From: DASXIW01 sp036497785
Lineage (GTDB): Bacteria; Pseudomonadota; Alphaproteobacteria; Acetobacterales; Acetobacteraceae
DNA length: 5,846 nucleotides
Reading direction: 5' to 3'
NCBI GenBank assembly: GCA_036497785.1
Contig: DASXIW010000139.1
Span: 1 to 5,846, forward strand
Under the pieces are notes generated by a model. It was not told the origin of the DNA. It saw only the letters and a list, made by a program, of their open reading frames with translations, and did no database searches. The position numbers and the translations under genes are program-made. Below are positions 1 to 5,846 of this stretch, piece by piece; position 1 is the first letter of the stretch, and each line of letters starts with the position of its first letter.

Positions 1-1
1 A

Positions 2-337
2 GCGGCGCTCCTCCTGTTTCAGCGTGCCGCCAATCATGGCCATGTGGGCGCGATGTTCGCCCTCGGCGCGCTGTATGGCGGCGGCCATGATGTTCCGTGG
101 GATCGGCCGGCCGCGCAGCGCTGGTTCCGCGCGGCGGCGGAGCGCGGCCATGGTCATGCGCAGATGATGCTGGGCCGCTACCTGGCGCGCAATGTCGCAG
201 GCGTCCATGACCCCGTCGAAGCCCGCCTCTGGCTCGAGCGTGCCCTAGCCCAGGGCCTGCAGGAAGCCCAGGCCGATCTCGCCGCCTTGCCAGCACTCGC
301 GGAGATGGCCGCGCCGGCCAATGCCCGCGTCGGCTGA
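2..337 (+). CDS. Sel1-like/TPR-like repeat protein, C-terminal part (5' truncated)
   Basis: The reading frame is open from the left edge, so the true start lies outside the window; 111 residues are visible. A GTG at 44 is in frame, but the repeat pattern is already under way before it, so it is unlikely to be the start. About three Sel1-type units can be seen, each with the pattern of an A-x-x-W/L-F-x-x-A-A-x-x-G-H core followed by A-x-x-x-L-G-x-x-Y. Examples are QRAANHGHVGAMFALGALY, then WFRAAAERGHGHAQMMLGRY, then a more diverged WLERALAQGLQEAQADL. Sel1 repeats form alpha-helical solenoids that bind other proteins; no catalytic residues are expected. The last 17 bases overlap the next gene, which suggests co-transcription and translational coupling. 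A role as scaffold or partner for the neighbouring glycosyltransferase is inference from position only. Confidence 0.75.
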   Translation, partial: AALLLFQRAANHGHVGAMFALGALYGGGHDVPWDRPAAQRWFRAAAERGHGHAQMMLGRYLARNVAGVHDPVEARLWLERALAQGLQEAQADLAALPALAEMAAPANARVG

Positions 338-3300
338 ACCGCGCGTGGAACCGGCGCGCGTGGCCGGCGACAGCGCCCCCAAGACCCGCCAGCAATGGTT
401 TCAGGATCTGGCGCAGGCGGCTTGGCGGCAGGGTCAGGACGCCCTGGCCGCCGGCGATGTCGCGCTCGGCCGTCGTTTCCTGGAACGCGCGCATCGGATT
501 GGCCCGGAAGATGCGACGATAGCGCTCTCCCTGGCTTCCCTGCATCTGCGCGCCGGCGCATTGTCCGACGCCGCTGCGTTGCTCACGACGATGCTGCCCC
601 GCCATGACGTGCGCGAAGTATGGCTGACCTTGGCCGCGGCCCGGCATGGGCTTGGTGATGCGTCCGGTGCCGCCACCGCCCTTGCCCGGGCGCTGTCGGA
701 GCATGTGCTGCCGCCGAACGACCAGATCGACCGGCTCGCGCAGGCCATCGGCGCTGCAAGCGGCGCCGCCGGCTGGTGCGGGCTGGGACCGGATGGCCGG
801 CTGGCGATGCATCGTGCCGTCCCCGGCCGCCTGACCCTATTTTGTAACGGAAGGCGGTTGCGCGCGGCCGACCTTGCCGCCCCGCCGATACACGAGACCG
901 CCGCGAAGGTGGATATCGCCATCGCAGGCCGCCCGTTGCTCGGCAGCCCGCTGCGCATCGCACGGATGCGGCGGGCCGAGGGGCTGGTGGAAGCCAAGGA
1001 TGGGGGCCTGAGCGGCTGGGTCTGGCACCCTGGCGACCCAGACACGGATCCGGTGCTGACAATCGCCGGCTCATCCCGCCGCAACGCGCTGACGGTGGTG
1101 GCCGACGATACCGACATGGTGGGTTCCACGCCATTTTCCCGCCCAAGGCGTTTTCATGTGTCCGCCTCCGATCTGGCGGGATTGTTCGGCAGGCTGCACG
1201 TTCTCACCCGCGACGGGCGGGACCTCCCGGGCAGTCCTCTCGATCCCGGCTCCGACCAGCGGGCGACCGCGGCATCGGCCCGGGCGGTGGGCGCCCTGTT
1301 TCCTGCCACTGCTCGGCAGCTTGTGCCATTTCCGTCCGGCATCGTTCCCGCCGCGCCGGCCAACGCCCGGGGCACCCCCGCCGCAGCACGGCCCGCGCCG
1401 GACCGGCCGGTCGCCCTGGTCGTTCCGGTCTATGCCGGTCTGCGGCTCACCATGGACTGCCTGGATGCGGTTTTTGCCACGGTTCCATCGGACAGCCGGA
1501 TCATCGTGGTCGATGACGCATCGCCCGAACCCGAACTCCCTGCCGCCCTGGACACGCTGCGGCAATCCGGCCGGATCCAGCTCCTGCGCCATACCGCCAA
1601 TACCGGCTTCCCATGTGCCGCGAATACCGGCCTGCGCGCGGCCCTGGCGCTGCGCGGGCGGCCAGACATCGTGCTGCTCAACAGCGACACGGTGGTCGCG
1701 CCCGGATGGCTCACCGGCCTGCGCGCCGTGGTCCACGCCACGCCGGACATCGGCACCGCCACCCCTCTGTCCAACGACGCAACCATCCTGAGCTATCCCG
1801 ACGCGACTCGCCCCAACGCGCCGCCGGAGACCAGGCGGCTGGCGCGTCTCGCGCGGCTGGCCGCGGCCGCCAATCCGGATGTGGCGATCGACATCCCGAC
1901 GGCGGTCGGATTTTGCATGTATATCCGCCGCGAGTGCCTGCGCGACGTGGGCCTGTTCCGCGAGGATATGTTCGCCCAAGGCTATGGCGAGGAGAATGAT
2001 TTCTGCATCCGCGCCCGCCATCTCGGCTGGCGTCATGTGGGGGTTCCCGGCGTCTACGTCGCCCATCGCGGCGGCGCGTCTTTCGGTGCCGCCTCCGCGC
2101 CACTGATCGGCCGCAACCTCGCGGTGCTGGAGCGGCTGCACCCCGGCTACCACGCACTGATCGCGGCCTTCCAACGGGAAGATCCCCTGGCCGGCGCACG
2201 CCGTCGGCTGGATATGGCGCGCTGGCCAGAGGGCCGATCCAAGGCCGGCGCCGCCATTCTAGTAACCCATGAGAGCGGCGGCGGCGTGGAACGCGTCGTG
2301 CGGGCCCGCTGCGCCGCGTTGCGCGCGCAAGGGCGGCGGCCCATCGTGCTCCGCCCCGTGCTGGCGGAATCCGGCGACAAAACCTATCGCCCCGGTCTTT
2401 GCGCGGTGGGGGAGGTCGATGGCGGTTTCCCCAATCTCCGTTTCGCCATTCCCGCCGAACTCCCCGCATTGGCGCGGCTGCTGCGCGGCGACCGGCCCGT
2501 GCTGATGGAAGTGCATCATCTTCTCGGCCACAGCCACGACATCACCCGGCTGGCCGGCATGCTGGGCATTCCCAGCGAAATCCACATCCACGACTACGCC
2601 ATGTATTGCCCCCGCATTACGCTGGTGGGACGGGAAGGCCGCTATTGCGGCGAACCCGAGGACGGCGGCAATTGCGAAGCCTGTGTGGCCGATCTTGGCA
2701 GCAACATCGAGGAAGACATCTCGGTTGCCGGATTGCGCGCCCGTTCGGCCCAAGACCTAGCCGCCGCCCGTCGCGTGGTGGTTCCCTCGGCCGATCTTGC
2801 CACACGCTGGCGCCGCCATTTCCCCGCCACGGAACCGGTGGTCGAGGCGCTGGAGGACGATGCGGATCTGCCCCCGATCGCGCAGCTGAACCACGCCGGC
2901 CCCCGCCATGTCTGCGTCGTGGGCGCGATCGGCACCGAGAAGGGCTACGACATCCTGCTGGCCTGCGCCCGGGACGCCGCTTCACGCCGCCTGCCGCTTG
3001 CCTTCACGGTTGTCGGTCACACCCCGGACGATGCCCGGCTGATGAACACGGGGCGCGTCTTCGTCACCGGCCCTTACCGCGACGAACACGTGGTCGAGCT
3101 GATCCGCGAACAAGGCGCGCATCTGGCGTGGCTGCCATCGATCTGGCCGGAAAGCTGGTGTTTCACCCTGGGTCATTCCTGGCGCGCCGGCCTCGGCGTC
3201 GCCGCCTTCGATATCGGTGCGCCGGCCGAGCGCATCCGCCGCACCGGGCGCGGCTGGGTGTTGCCGCTGGGCCTGCCGCCGCCTGCAATCAACAACAGCC

Positions 3301-3341
3301 TGCTTGCGATAACAACCGTTGCGGGCGATGAAAGATGTTGA
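321..3341 (+). CDS. Multidomain glycosyltransferase: TPR-like region, duplicated beta-rich region, GT2 domain, GT4 domain
   Basis: The protein has 1006 residues and no visible signal peptide or membrane span, so it is probably cytoplasmic. Residues 25-130 are helical and TPR-like. Residues 152-310 form a beta-rich region that carries GR-x-L-x-GSPL twice (203-211 and 299-307) and a GWVW motif (232-235). Residues 363-610 are a GT2 domain: VVPVY at 367, VVDDAS at 396, NTGF at 427, a DXD-like NSD at 454-456, and the acceptor-side GYGEENDFC at 554-562. Residues 643-998 resemble GT4: GGGVER at 653, HDY at 757, CPR at 763 with further cysteines at 776, 785 and 788, GAIGTEKGYD at 868, and a WPESWC loop at 942-947. 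In that loop the second Glu of the usual E-x7-E is His952. Two transferase domains suggest addition of two sugars, or one catalytic and one degenerate domain. Sugars and acceptor are unknown. The ATG at 321 has a GGAG about 16 bases upstream; in-frame GTGs shortly downstream are alternative starts. Confidence 0.9.
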   Translation: MPASAEPRVEPARVAGDSAPKTRQQWFQDLAQAAWRQGQDALAAGDVALGRRFLERAHRIGPEDATIALSLASLHLRAGALSDAAALLTTMLPRHDVREVWLTLAAARHGLGDASGAATALARALSEHVLPPNDQIDRLAQAIGAASGAAGWCGLGPDGRLAMHRAVPGRLTLFCNGRRLRAADLAAPPIHETAAKVDIAIAGRPLLGSPLRIARMRRAEGLVEAKDGGLSGWVWHPGDPDTDPVLTIAGSSRRNALTVVADDTDMVGSTPFSRPRRFHVSASDLAGLFGRLHVLTRDGRDLPGSPLDPGSDQRATAASARAVGALFPATARQLVPFPSGIVPAAPANARGTPAAARPAPDRPVALVVPVYAGLRLTMDCLDAVFATVPSDSRIIVVDDASPEPELPAALDTLRQSGRIQLLRHTANTGFPCAANTGLRAALALRGRPDIVLLNSDTVVAPGWLTGLRAVVHATPDIGTATPLSNDATILSYPDATRPNAPPETRRLARLARLAAAANPDVAIDIPTAVGFCMYIRRECLRDVGLFREDMFAQGYGEENDFCIRARHLGWRHVGVPGVYVAHRGGASFGAASAPLIGRNLAVLERLHPGYHALIAAFQREDPLAGARRRLDMARWPEGRSKAGAAILVTHESGGGVERVVRARCAALRAQGRRPIVLRPVLAESGDKTYRPGLCAVGEVDGGFPNLRFAIPAELPALARLLRGDRPVLMEVHHLLGHSHDITRLAGMLGIPSEIHIHDYAMYCPRITLVGREGRYCGEPEDGGNCEACVADLGSNIEEDISVAGLRARSAQDLAAARRVVVPSADLATRWRRHFPATEPVVEALEDDADLPPIAQLNHAGPRHVCVVGAIGTEKGYDILLACARDAASRRLPLAFTVVGHTPDDARLMNTGRVFVTGPYRDEHVVELIREQGAHLAWLPSIWPESWCFTLGHSWRAGLGVAAFDIGAPAERIRRTGRGWVLPLGLPPPAINNSLLAITTVAGDERC

Positions 3342-3458
3342 TGCCCACGCCGCCATCTCCTGCCGTTTCCGCGATCTTCTCCCGCCGTGTGAACAGCCCG
3401 TAAGCACAATCCGTCGCAGTCCCGCCGAGCAATCCAAGACCGAGAGCAGCCAGATACA

Positions 3459-4469
3459 ATGTCCGAAGCCGCAAGCGCCGCCGTGAATGAACGAACCCAG
3501 AAACGCGTCAATGAATTACGTGTATCCGGCCATCTGATGGCACTCGATGCCGGCCTTTTCTGTGTCTTCGTCAAGCCGTCCAAAATGGCCAACGCAGTCA
3601 CCGGCCTGCCTGGCGTGCGCCTGTCGCTGCCGCCCGGCCCGGGCAGCCGTCCGGACGCGGTGTCGATCGCGACTTTCCGCGACGATGGGTGGCTCGGCGG
3701 TTCGGGCGATGCGGCGCTGGTGCGCGTCACCGGTGGGCCGGCCCAGGTGATGGTGACCATCTACCAGGCGCCCAACCAGCCGGACGGTGCGCCCAACGTG
3801 CAGGTGCTGCGACTGACGGAGCAGGCCGCCGCCGCCCTCCCGCCGCCCACCGCCGGCGGCCCTGCGCCGATGGCCGCTCTGGCCGCGCAGGGCCCGGCGG
3901 GTGCGGCGAAGATGATGGACATGATCGCGCATATCCAGTCGCGCGGCGACGTCGGCGCGGTGCTGGGCGAATGGCTGGGCGAGAAAGGAAGCCAGCGCTG
4001 GATTGAAGGTTTCGCCGTCGCGCCCGCGCAGGACATCCAGCCTGCCGACATCGAATATCAGGCGGTGCTCGGCCGTGGCTGGCTGTCGCCATGGGTGGAA
4101 GGCGGCCAGTTCTGCGGCAGCCGGGGTATGGCCCTGCCAGTGCTGGGGCTGAAACTGCGCCTGCGCGGGGCGGCCGCCGATGCGTTCGACTGCTCCTATT
4201 CTGCCACCTTCATCGACGGCACCGAGGTCGGCCCGGTGAAGGCGGGCGAGGCATGCGAGGCGGATAGCCTCGCGGCACTGGAATCGTTCCGCGTCGACAT
4301 CACCCGCCGCAACGCGGCCGCCGCACCGGCACAATCTGCGGCCAAGCCGGTGGCCGCAGCCAAGCCGGTGGCGGCAGCCAAGCCCGTGGCCGCAGCCAAG
4401 CCGGCTGCCGCGGCAAAACCCAAGACCACCAAAGCCGGGCCGAAAAAGCCGGCGTCGCGCGCGGGCTGA
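3459..4469 (+). CDS. Uncharacterised protein with a ChW-like segment and a Lys/Pro/Ala repeat tail
   Basis: I do not recognise the family. The protein has 336 residues with no signal peptide or membrane segment. Residues 20-120 look beta-rich (runs such as LFCVFV, VMVTIYQ and VQVLRL). Residues 121-150 are an Ala/Pro/Gly linker and 150-180 a helical stretch with GEWLGEKG. Residues 197-235 resemble a ChW (hydrophobic-W) repeat: GW at 207-208, W212, GG at 215-216, G220, G223, then alternating L-x-L-x-L to 235. Residues 243-281 continue as a beta-rich block with F-x-DGTEVGPV. From 285 the chain becomes a low-complexity basic tail built on AAKPVA units and ending KKPASRAG, reminiscent of histone-H1-like tails. 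ChW repeats are known from surface and polysaccharide-associated proteins, mostly clostridial, so a glycan-related role is possible, but that is inference from a motif and from the flanking glycosyltransferases. The ribosome site is weak (GAGAG about 12 bases before the ATG); GTG at 3483 is an alternative start. Confidence 0.8.
   Translation: MSEAASAAVNERTQKRVNELRVSGHLMALDAGLFCVFVKPSKMANAVTGLPGVRLSLPPGPGSRPDAVSIATFRDDGWLGGSGDAALVRVTGGPAQVMVTIYQAPNQPDGAPNVQVLRLTEQAAAALPPPTAGGPAPMAALAAQGPAGAAKMMDMIAHIQSRGDVGAVLGEWLGEKGSQRWIEGFAVAPAQDIQPADIEYQAVLGRGWLSPWVEGGQFCGSRGMALPVLGLKLRLRGAAADAFDCSYSATFIDGTEVGPVKAGEACEADSLAALESFRVDITRRNAAAAPAQSAAKPVAAAKPVAAAKPVAAAKPAAAAKPKTTKAGPKKPASRAG
4338..4427 (+). repeat. 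18-bp tandem repeat encoding AAKPVA units
   Basis: Five consecutive 18-base units lie in frame near the 3' end of the gene at 3459-4469. Units at 4338, 4356 and 4374 each encode AAKPVA, the unit at 4392 encodes AAKPAA, and the last at 4410 encodes AAKPKT. The first four are close at DNA level, differing mostly at third codon positions; the fifth is diverged. The array makes a flexible, positively charged tail. Copy number of such short in-frame repeats can change by replication slippage without breaking the frame. Confidence 0.9.
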
Positions 4470-4481
4470 AGCAATATTGCT
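4470..4481. repeat. 12-bp perfect palindrome after the stop codon
   Basis: AGCAATATTGCT is its own reverse complement and starts at the base directly after the TGA of the preceding gene. It is AT-rich in its centre, unlike its surroundings. It could be a small operator-like site or chance; nothing in the sequence decides. Confidence 0.35.
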
Positions 4482-4526
4482 GCAAGATGAGGCCACGGCA
4501 GATGAAATTGCCCAATCGACCAAAGG

Positions 4527-4570
4527 CTGGAGCCAGTTCAGTGCTGCTTGCAGCACTGAACTGGTTCTAG
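4527..4570 (+). terminator. Strong hairpin, terminator-like but lacking a T-tract
   Basis: The arms CCAGTTCAGTGCTG (4533-4546) and CAGCACTGAACTGG (4551-4564) are exact reverse complements around a four-base loop, CTTG. In RNA the stem can extend to 4527 and 4570 with three G-U pairs, giving about 20 pairs. It lies 58-101 bases after the stop of the gene at 3459-4469 and before the next gene, the usual place for a terminator. No run of T follows, so a Rho-independent terminator is not proven. The alternatives are an mRNA 3'-end stabiliser, a protein-binding inverted repeat, or a regulatory hairpin in the leader of the next gene. Confidence 0.5.
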
Positions 4571-4585
4571 TGCAATCGTGACATT

Positions 4586-4616
4586 GATCCGGCGCCTGCA
4601 TCCGCCACGCCGGATC
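4586..4616 (+). promoter_or_regulatory. Leader hairpin A (9-bp perfect arms)
   Basis: GATCCGGCG (4586-4594) and CGCCGGATC (4608-4616) are exact reverse complements separated by 13 bases. The 3' arm shares bases 4613-4616 with the outer stem of the next hairpin (4613-4659), so the two complete structures cannot form together. This layout recalls attenuator-type leaders, but no known riboswitch class is recognised and GC-rich DNA forms such stems readily. Confidence 0.4.
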
Positions 4617-4659
4617 GGCCCACCCTGCGGCTCTCGCCGCAGGGCAATCCGGGCGGATC
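4613..4659 (+). promoter_or_regulatory. Leader hairpin B, two-tier stem just before the ribosome site
   Basis: The inner stem pairs CCCTGCGGC (4623-4631) with GCCGCAGGG (4636-4644), nine perfect pairs around the tetraloop TCTC. An outer stem pairs 4613-4621 with 4651-4659, eight of nine positions, across an asymmetric internal loop (A4622 against 4645-4650). The structure ends 11 bases before the GAGAAG ribosome site of the next gene. It could be an intrinsic terminator lacking a T-tract, a translational regulator, or a stable leader fold. Confidence 0.4.
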
Positions 4660-4670
4660 AGCCCGCAGAC

Positions 4671-4676
4671 GAGAAG
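4671..4676 (+). promoter_or_regulatory. Ribosome binding site for the GTG-started glycosyltransferase
   Basis: GAGAAG lies five bases upstream of GTG 4682. It is a partial match to the Shine-Dalgarno core. Together with the family-typical N-terminus KYLFVHQNFPGQ directly after it, it supports GTG 4682 over any codon further upstream, where the frame stays open for some distance. Confidence 0.55.
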
Positions 4677-4681
4677 CTCGC

Positions 4682-5846
4682 GTGAAATACCTGTTCGTCC
4701 ACCAGAACTTCCCCGGCCAGTATCTGCATATCATCCGGCATCTTCTGAAAGACGAAGACAACGAGATCGTCTTCATTTCGGAGCCGAACAACAACGGCAT
4801 GACTGGTGTCCGCCGAGTGAACTACCTGCTGCCGAAGGTCGACAACGACAGCACTCACATGACCGGGCGCGAATACAATATCGCCGCCCATCGCGCGGAG
4901 GTGGTCGCAACCGTGGCCGCCAATCTCAAGACGCTCGGCTTCACGCCCGACATCATCATCGGCCATCACGGCTGGGGCGAACTGCTCAACCTTCCCGATG
5001 TCTGGCCCGGCGTGCCGATCATCGGCTATTTCGAATTCTACTATTCGCCCCAGGGCCAGGATGTCGGCTACGACGCGGAATTTCCCGTCGCAGAGACGCA
5101 GTTCCCGCGCATCCGGTCGATGAACATTGTCAATCTGCTGGCGCTGGCACTCAACCAGCACGGCCAGACCCCCACACGCTGGCAGCATTCCCGCTATCCC
5201 GAATGGGCCCAAAGCCGGATCCGTCTGCTCCCCGAAGGCGCGCGGTTGGATGTGTGCTGCCCCGATCCCAAGGCGCGAAGCCGCGACTTCTCGCTGGGCA
5301 ACTTCACCGTGACACCATCCGACCGGCTGGTGACCTATGTCGTGCGCAATCTGGAGCCCTATCGCGGCTTTCATGTGATCATGCGCGCGCTGCCTGAACT
5401 GCTATCCGCCCGTCCGGACGTGAAGGTGATCATGGTCGGCGGCGACGATGTCAGCTACGGCGCGCGGCTGCCTTCCGGCACCTGGCGCGAACGCCTGCAG
5501 ACAGAAATGGCCGGCACCTACGATGAAAGCCGCGTGCTGATGCCCGGCCAGGTGCCATATCCCACCTATCTGCAACTGCTGCAGCGCTCAGACGCCCATG
5601 TCTACCTGACCTACCCCTTCGTCCCATCCTGGTCGTTGCGCGAGGCGATGGCCGCCGGCTGCGCCATCGTCGCCGGCGACGTGGACCCAGTGCGCGAATT
5701 CATAACGCACCGCCGCACCGGCCTTCTGACGCCCGGCCTCGATCCAAAACAGCTCAGCCAGACCGTTCTGGAGTTGCTGGAAGACACCAAATTGAACCGC
5801 CGCCTGCGCCTGGGCGCGCGCCGCCATGCGGAGGAACATCTCGACA
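4682..5846 (+). CDS. GT4-family glycosyltransferase (3' truncated)
   Basis: The frame is open from GTG 4682 to the right edge, with 388 codons visible; the stop is outside. The start is fixed by the N-terminus VKYLFVHQNFPGQY, typical of a glycosyltransferase group whose N-terminal half corresponds to the Pfam 'Glyco_trans_4_3' domain. Key motifs are DIIIGHHGWGE (HHGWGE at 95-100), GYFEFYY (115-121), then the C-terminal GT-B half with VVRNLEPYRGF (220-230), VGGDDVSYG (252-260) and PFVPSWSLREAMAAGC (312-327). In the last motif Glu321 fits the second Glu of the GT4 E-x7-E signature, while the first position is Phe313. Enzymes of this group transfer a sugar from a nucleotide donor with retention of configuration; donor and acceptor cannot be told here. 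There is no signal peptide or membrane span, so it is probably cytoplasmic. The visible part probably covers nearly the whole protein. It is separated from the upstream gene by a 212-base structured gap, so it may have its own expression control. Confidence 0.88.
   Translation, partial: MKYLFVHQNFPGQYLHIIRHLLKDEDNEIVFISEPNNNGMTGVRRVNYLLPKVDNDSTHMTGREYNIAAHRAEVVATVAANLKTLGFTPDIIIGHHGWGELLNLPDVWPGVPIIGYFEFYYSPQGQDVGYDAEFPVAETQFPRIRSMNIVNLLALALNQHGQTPTRWQHSRYPEWAQSRIRLLPEGARLDVCCPDPKARSRDFSLGNFTVTPSDRLVTYVVRNLEPYRGFHVIMRALPELLSARPDVKVIMVGGDDVSYGARLPSGTWRERLQTEMAGTYDESRVLMPGQVPYPTYLQLLQRSDAHVYLTYPFVPSWSLREAMAAGCAIVAGDVDPVREFITHRRTGLLTPGLDPKQLSQTVLELLEDTKLNRRLRLGARRHAEEHLD

Noticed and set aside
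1071..2174. Long minus-strand open frame of 367 codons antisense to the GT2 region
   Set aside because: It is composition-driven: the opposite frame carries clear GT2 motifs, and this one shows no family pattern and is rich in Gly, Arg and Gln as expected for a GC-rich shadow.
2399..3331. Plus-strand frame of 310 codons inside the fusion gene
   Set aside because: It is extremely Arg/Pro-rich out-of-frame translation of the GT4 domain, with no motifs of its own.
3342..3458. 117-base gap searched for a terminator, promoter or small gene
   Set aside because: No convincing inverted repeat, T-tract or promoter pair was found; three GATG copies near 3327-3343 are too short to interpret.
3455..3460. 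TACAAT, a good -10 promoter match
   Set aside because: It overlaps the ATG of the gene at 3459 and no -35-like sequence lies at the right distance, so it would only work if translation began further downstream, for which no ribosome site is seen.
3289..3474. Minus-strand 61-residue frame with a hydrophobic, signal-peptide-like start (LYLAALGLGLLGG) crossing the gap between the fusion enzyme and the ChW-like gene
   Set aside because: It starts with TTG, has no clear ribosome site, and overlaps the ends of two well-supported genes on the other strand. Only its central part lies in non-coding DNA. Conservation in relatives would be needed to revive it.
3516..4601. Long minus-strand open frame of 361 codons antisense to the ChW-like gene
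   Set aside because: It shows no recognisable domain; its repeats simply mirror the AAKPVA tail on the + strand, and its start lies within the structured gap.
1..5846. Mobile elements, tRNA or rRNA genes and CRISPR arrays
   Set aside because: No transposase or integrase motifs, no cloverleaf-like segments and no regularly spaced direct repeats were seen; the only tandem repeat is the in-frame coding array at 4338-4427.

Overview
The window is a high-GC stretch with strongly GC-biased third codon positions. It looks like chromosome from an alphaproteobacterium. The style of its glycosyltransferases and their Ala/Pro-rich linkers suggests an acetic-acid-bacteria relative (Acetobacteraceae), but that is an impression from protein style and not a search result. 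All four genes are on the + strand and three of them point to surface or secreted glycan synthesis.

Layout: (1) 2-337 is the 3' end of a Sel1/TPR-like repeat protein, cut by the window's left edge. (2) 321-3341 overlaps it by 17 bases and encodes a 1006-residue multidomain glycosyltransferase. In order it has an N-terminal TPR-like helical region, a central beta-rich region that appears internally duplicated, a GT2 (GT-A fold) domain and a C-terminal GT4-type (GT-B fold) domain. (3) 3342-3458 is a short gap with no convincing signal. (4) 3459-4469 encodes a 336-residue protein of unrecognised family. It has a segment resembling a ChW (clostridial hydrophobic-W) repeat and a Lys/Pro/Ala tail built on a six-residue tandem repeat. 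(5) 4470-4681 is a 212-base intergenic region unusually rich in inverted repeats: a 12-bp palindrome, a perfect 14-bp-arm hairpin, and two further hairpins that share bases and so exclude each other. (6) From 4682 to the right edge runs a GTG-started GT4-family glycosyltransferase, open at its 3' end, with 388 codons visible.

The two glycosyltransferase genes provide three predicted transferase domains. None has an obvious signal peptide or membrane span, so they probably act in the cytoplasm on a lipid-linked or protein acceptor. The overlap between genes 1 and 2 suggests translational coupling. The structured gap before the last gene suggests that it is expressed separately or conditionally. 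Donor sugars, acceptor and final product cannot be read from the sequence.

The items most worth a second look are the ChW-like protein between the glycosyltransferases, the folded leader of the last gene, and the GT2-GT4 fusion with its unexplained duplicated middle region.
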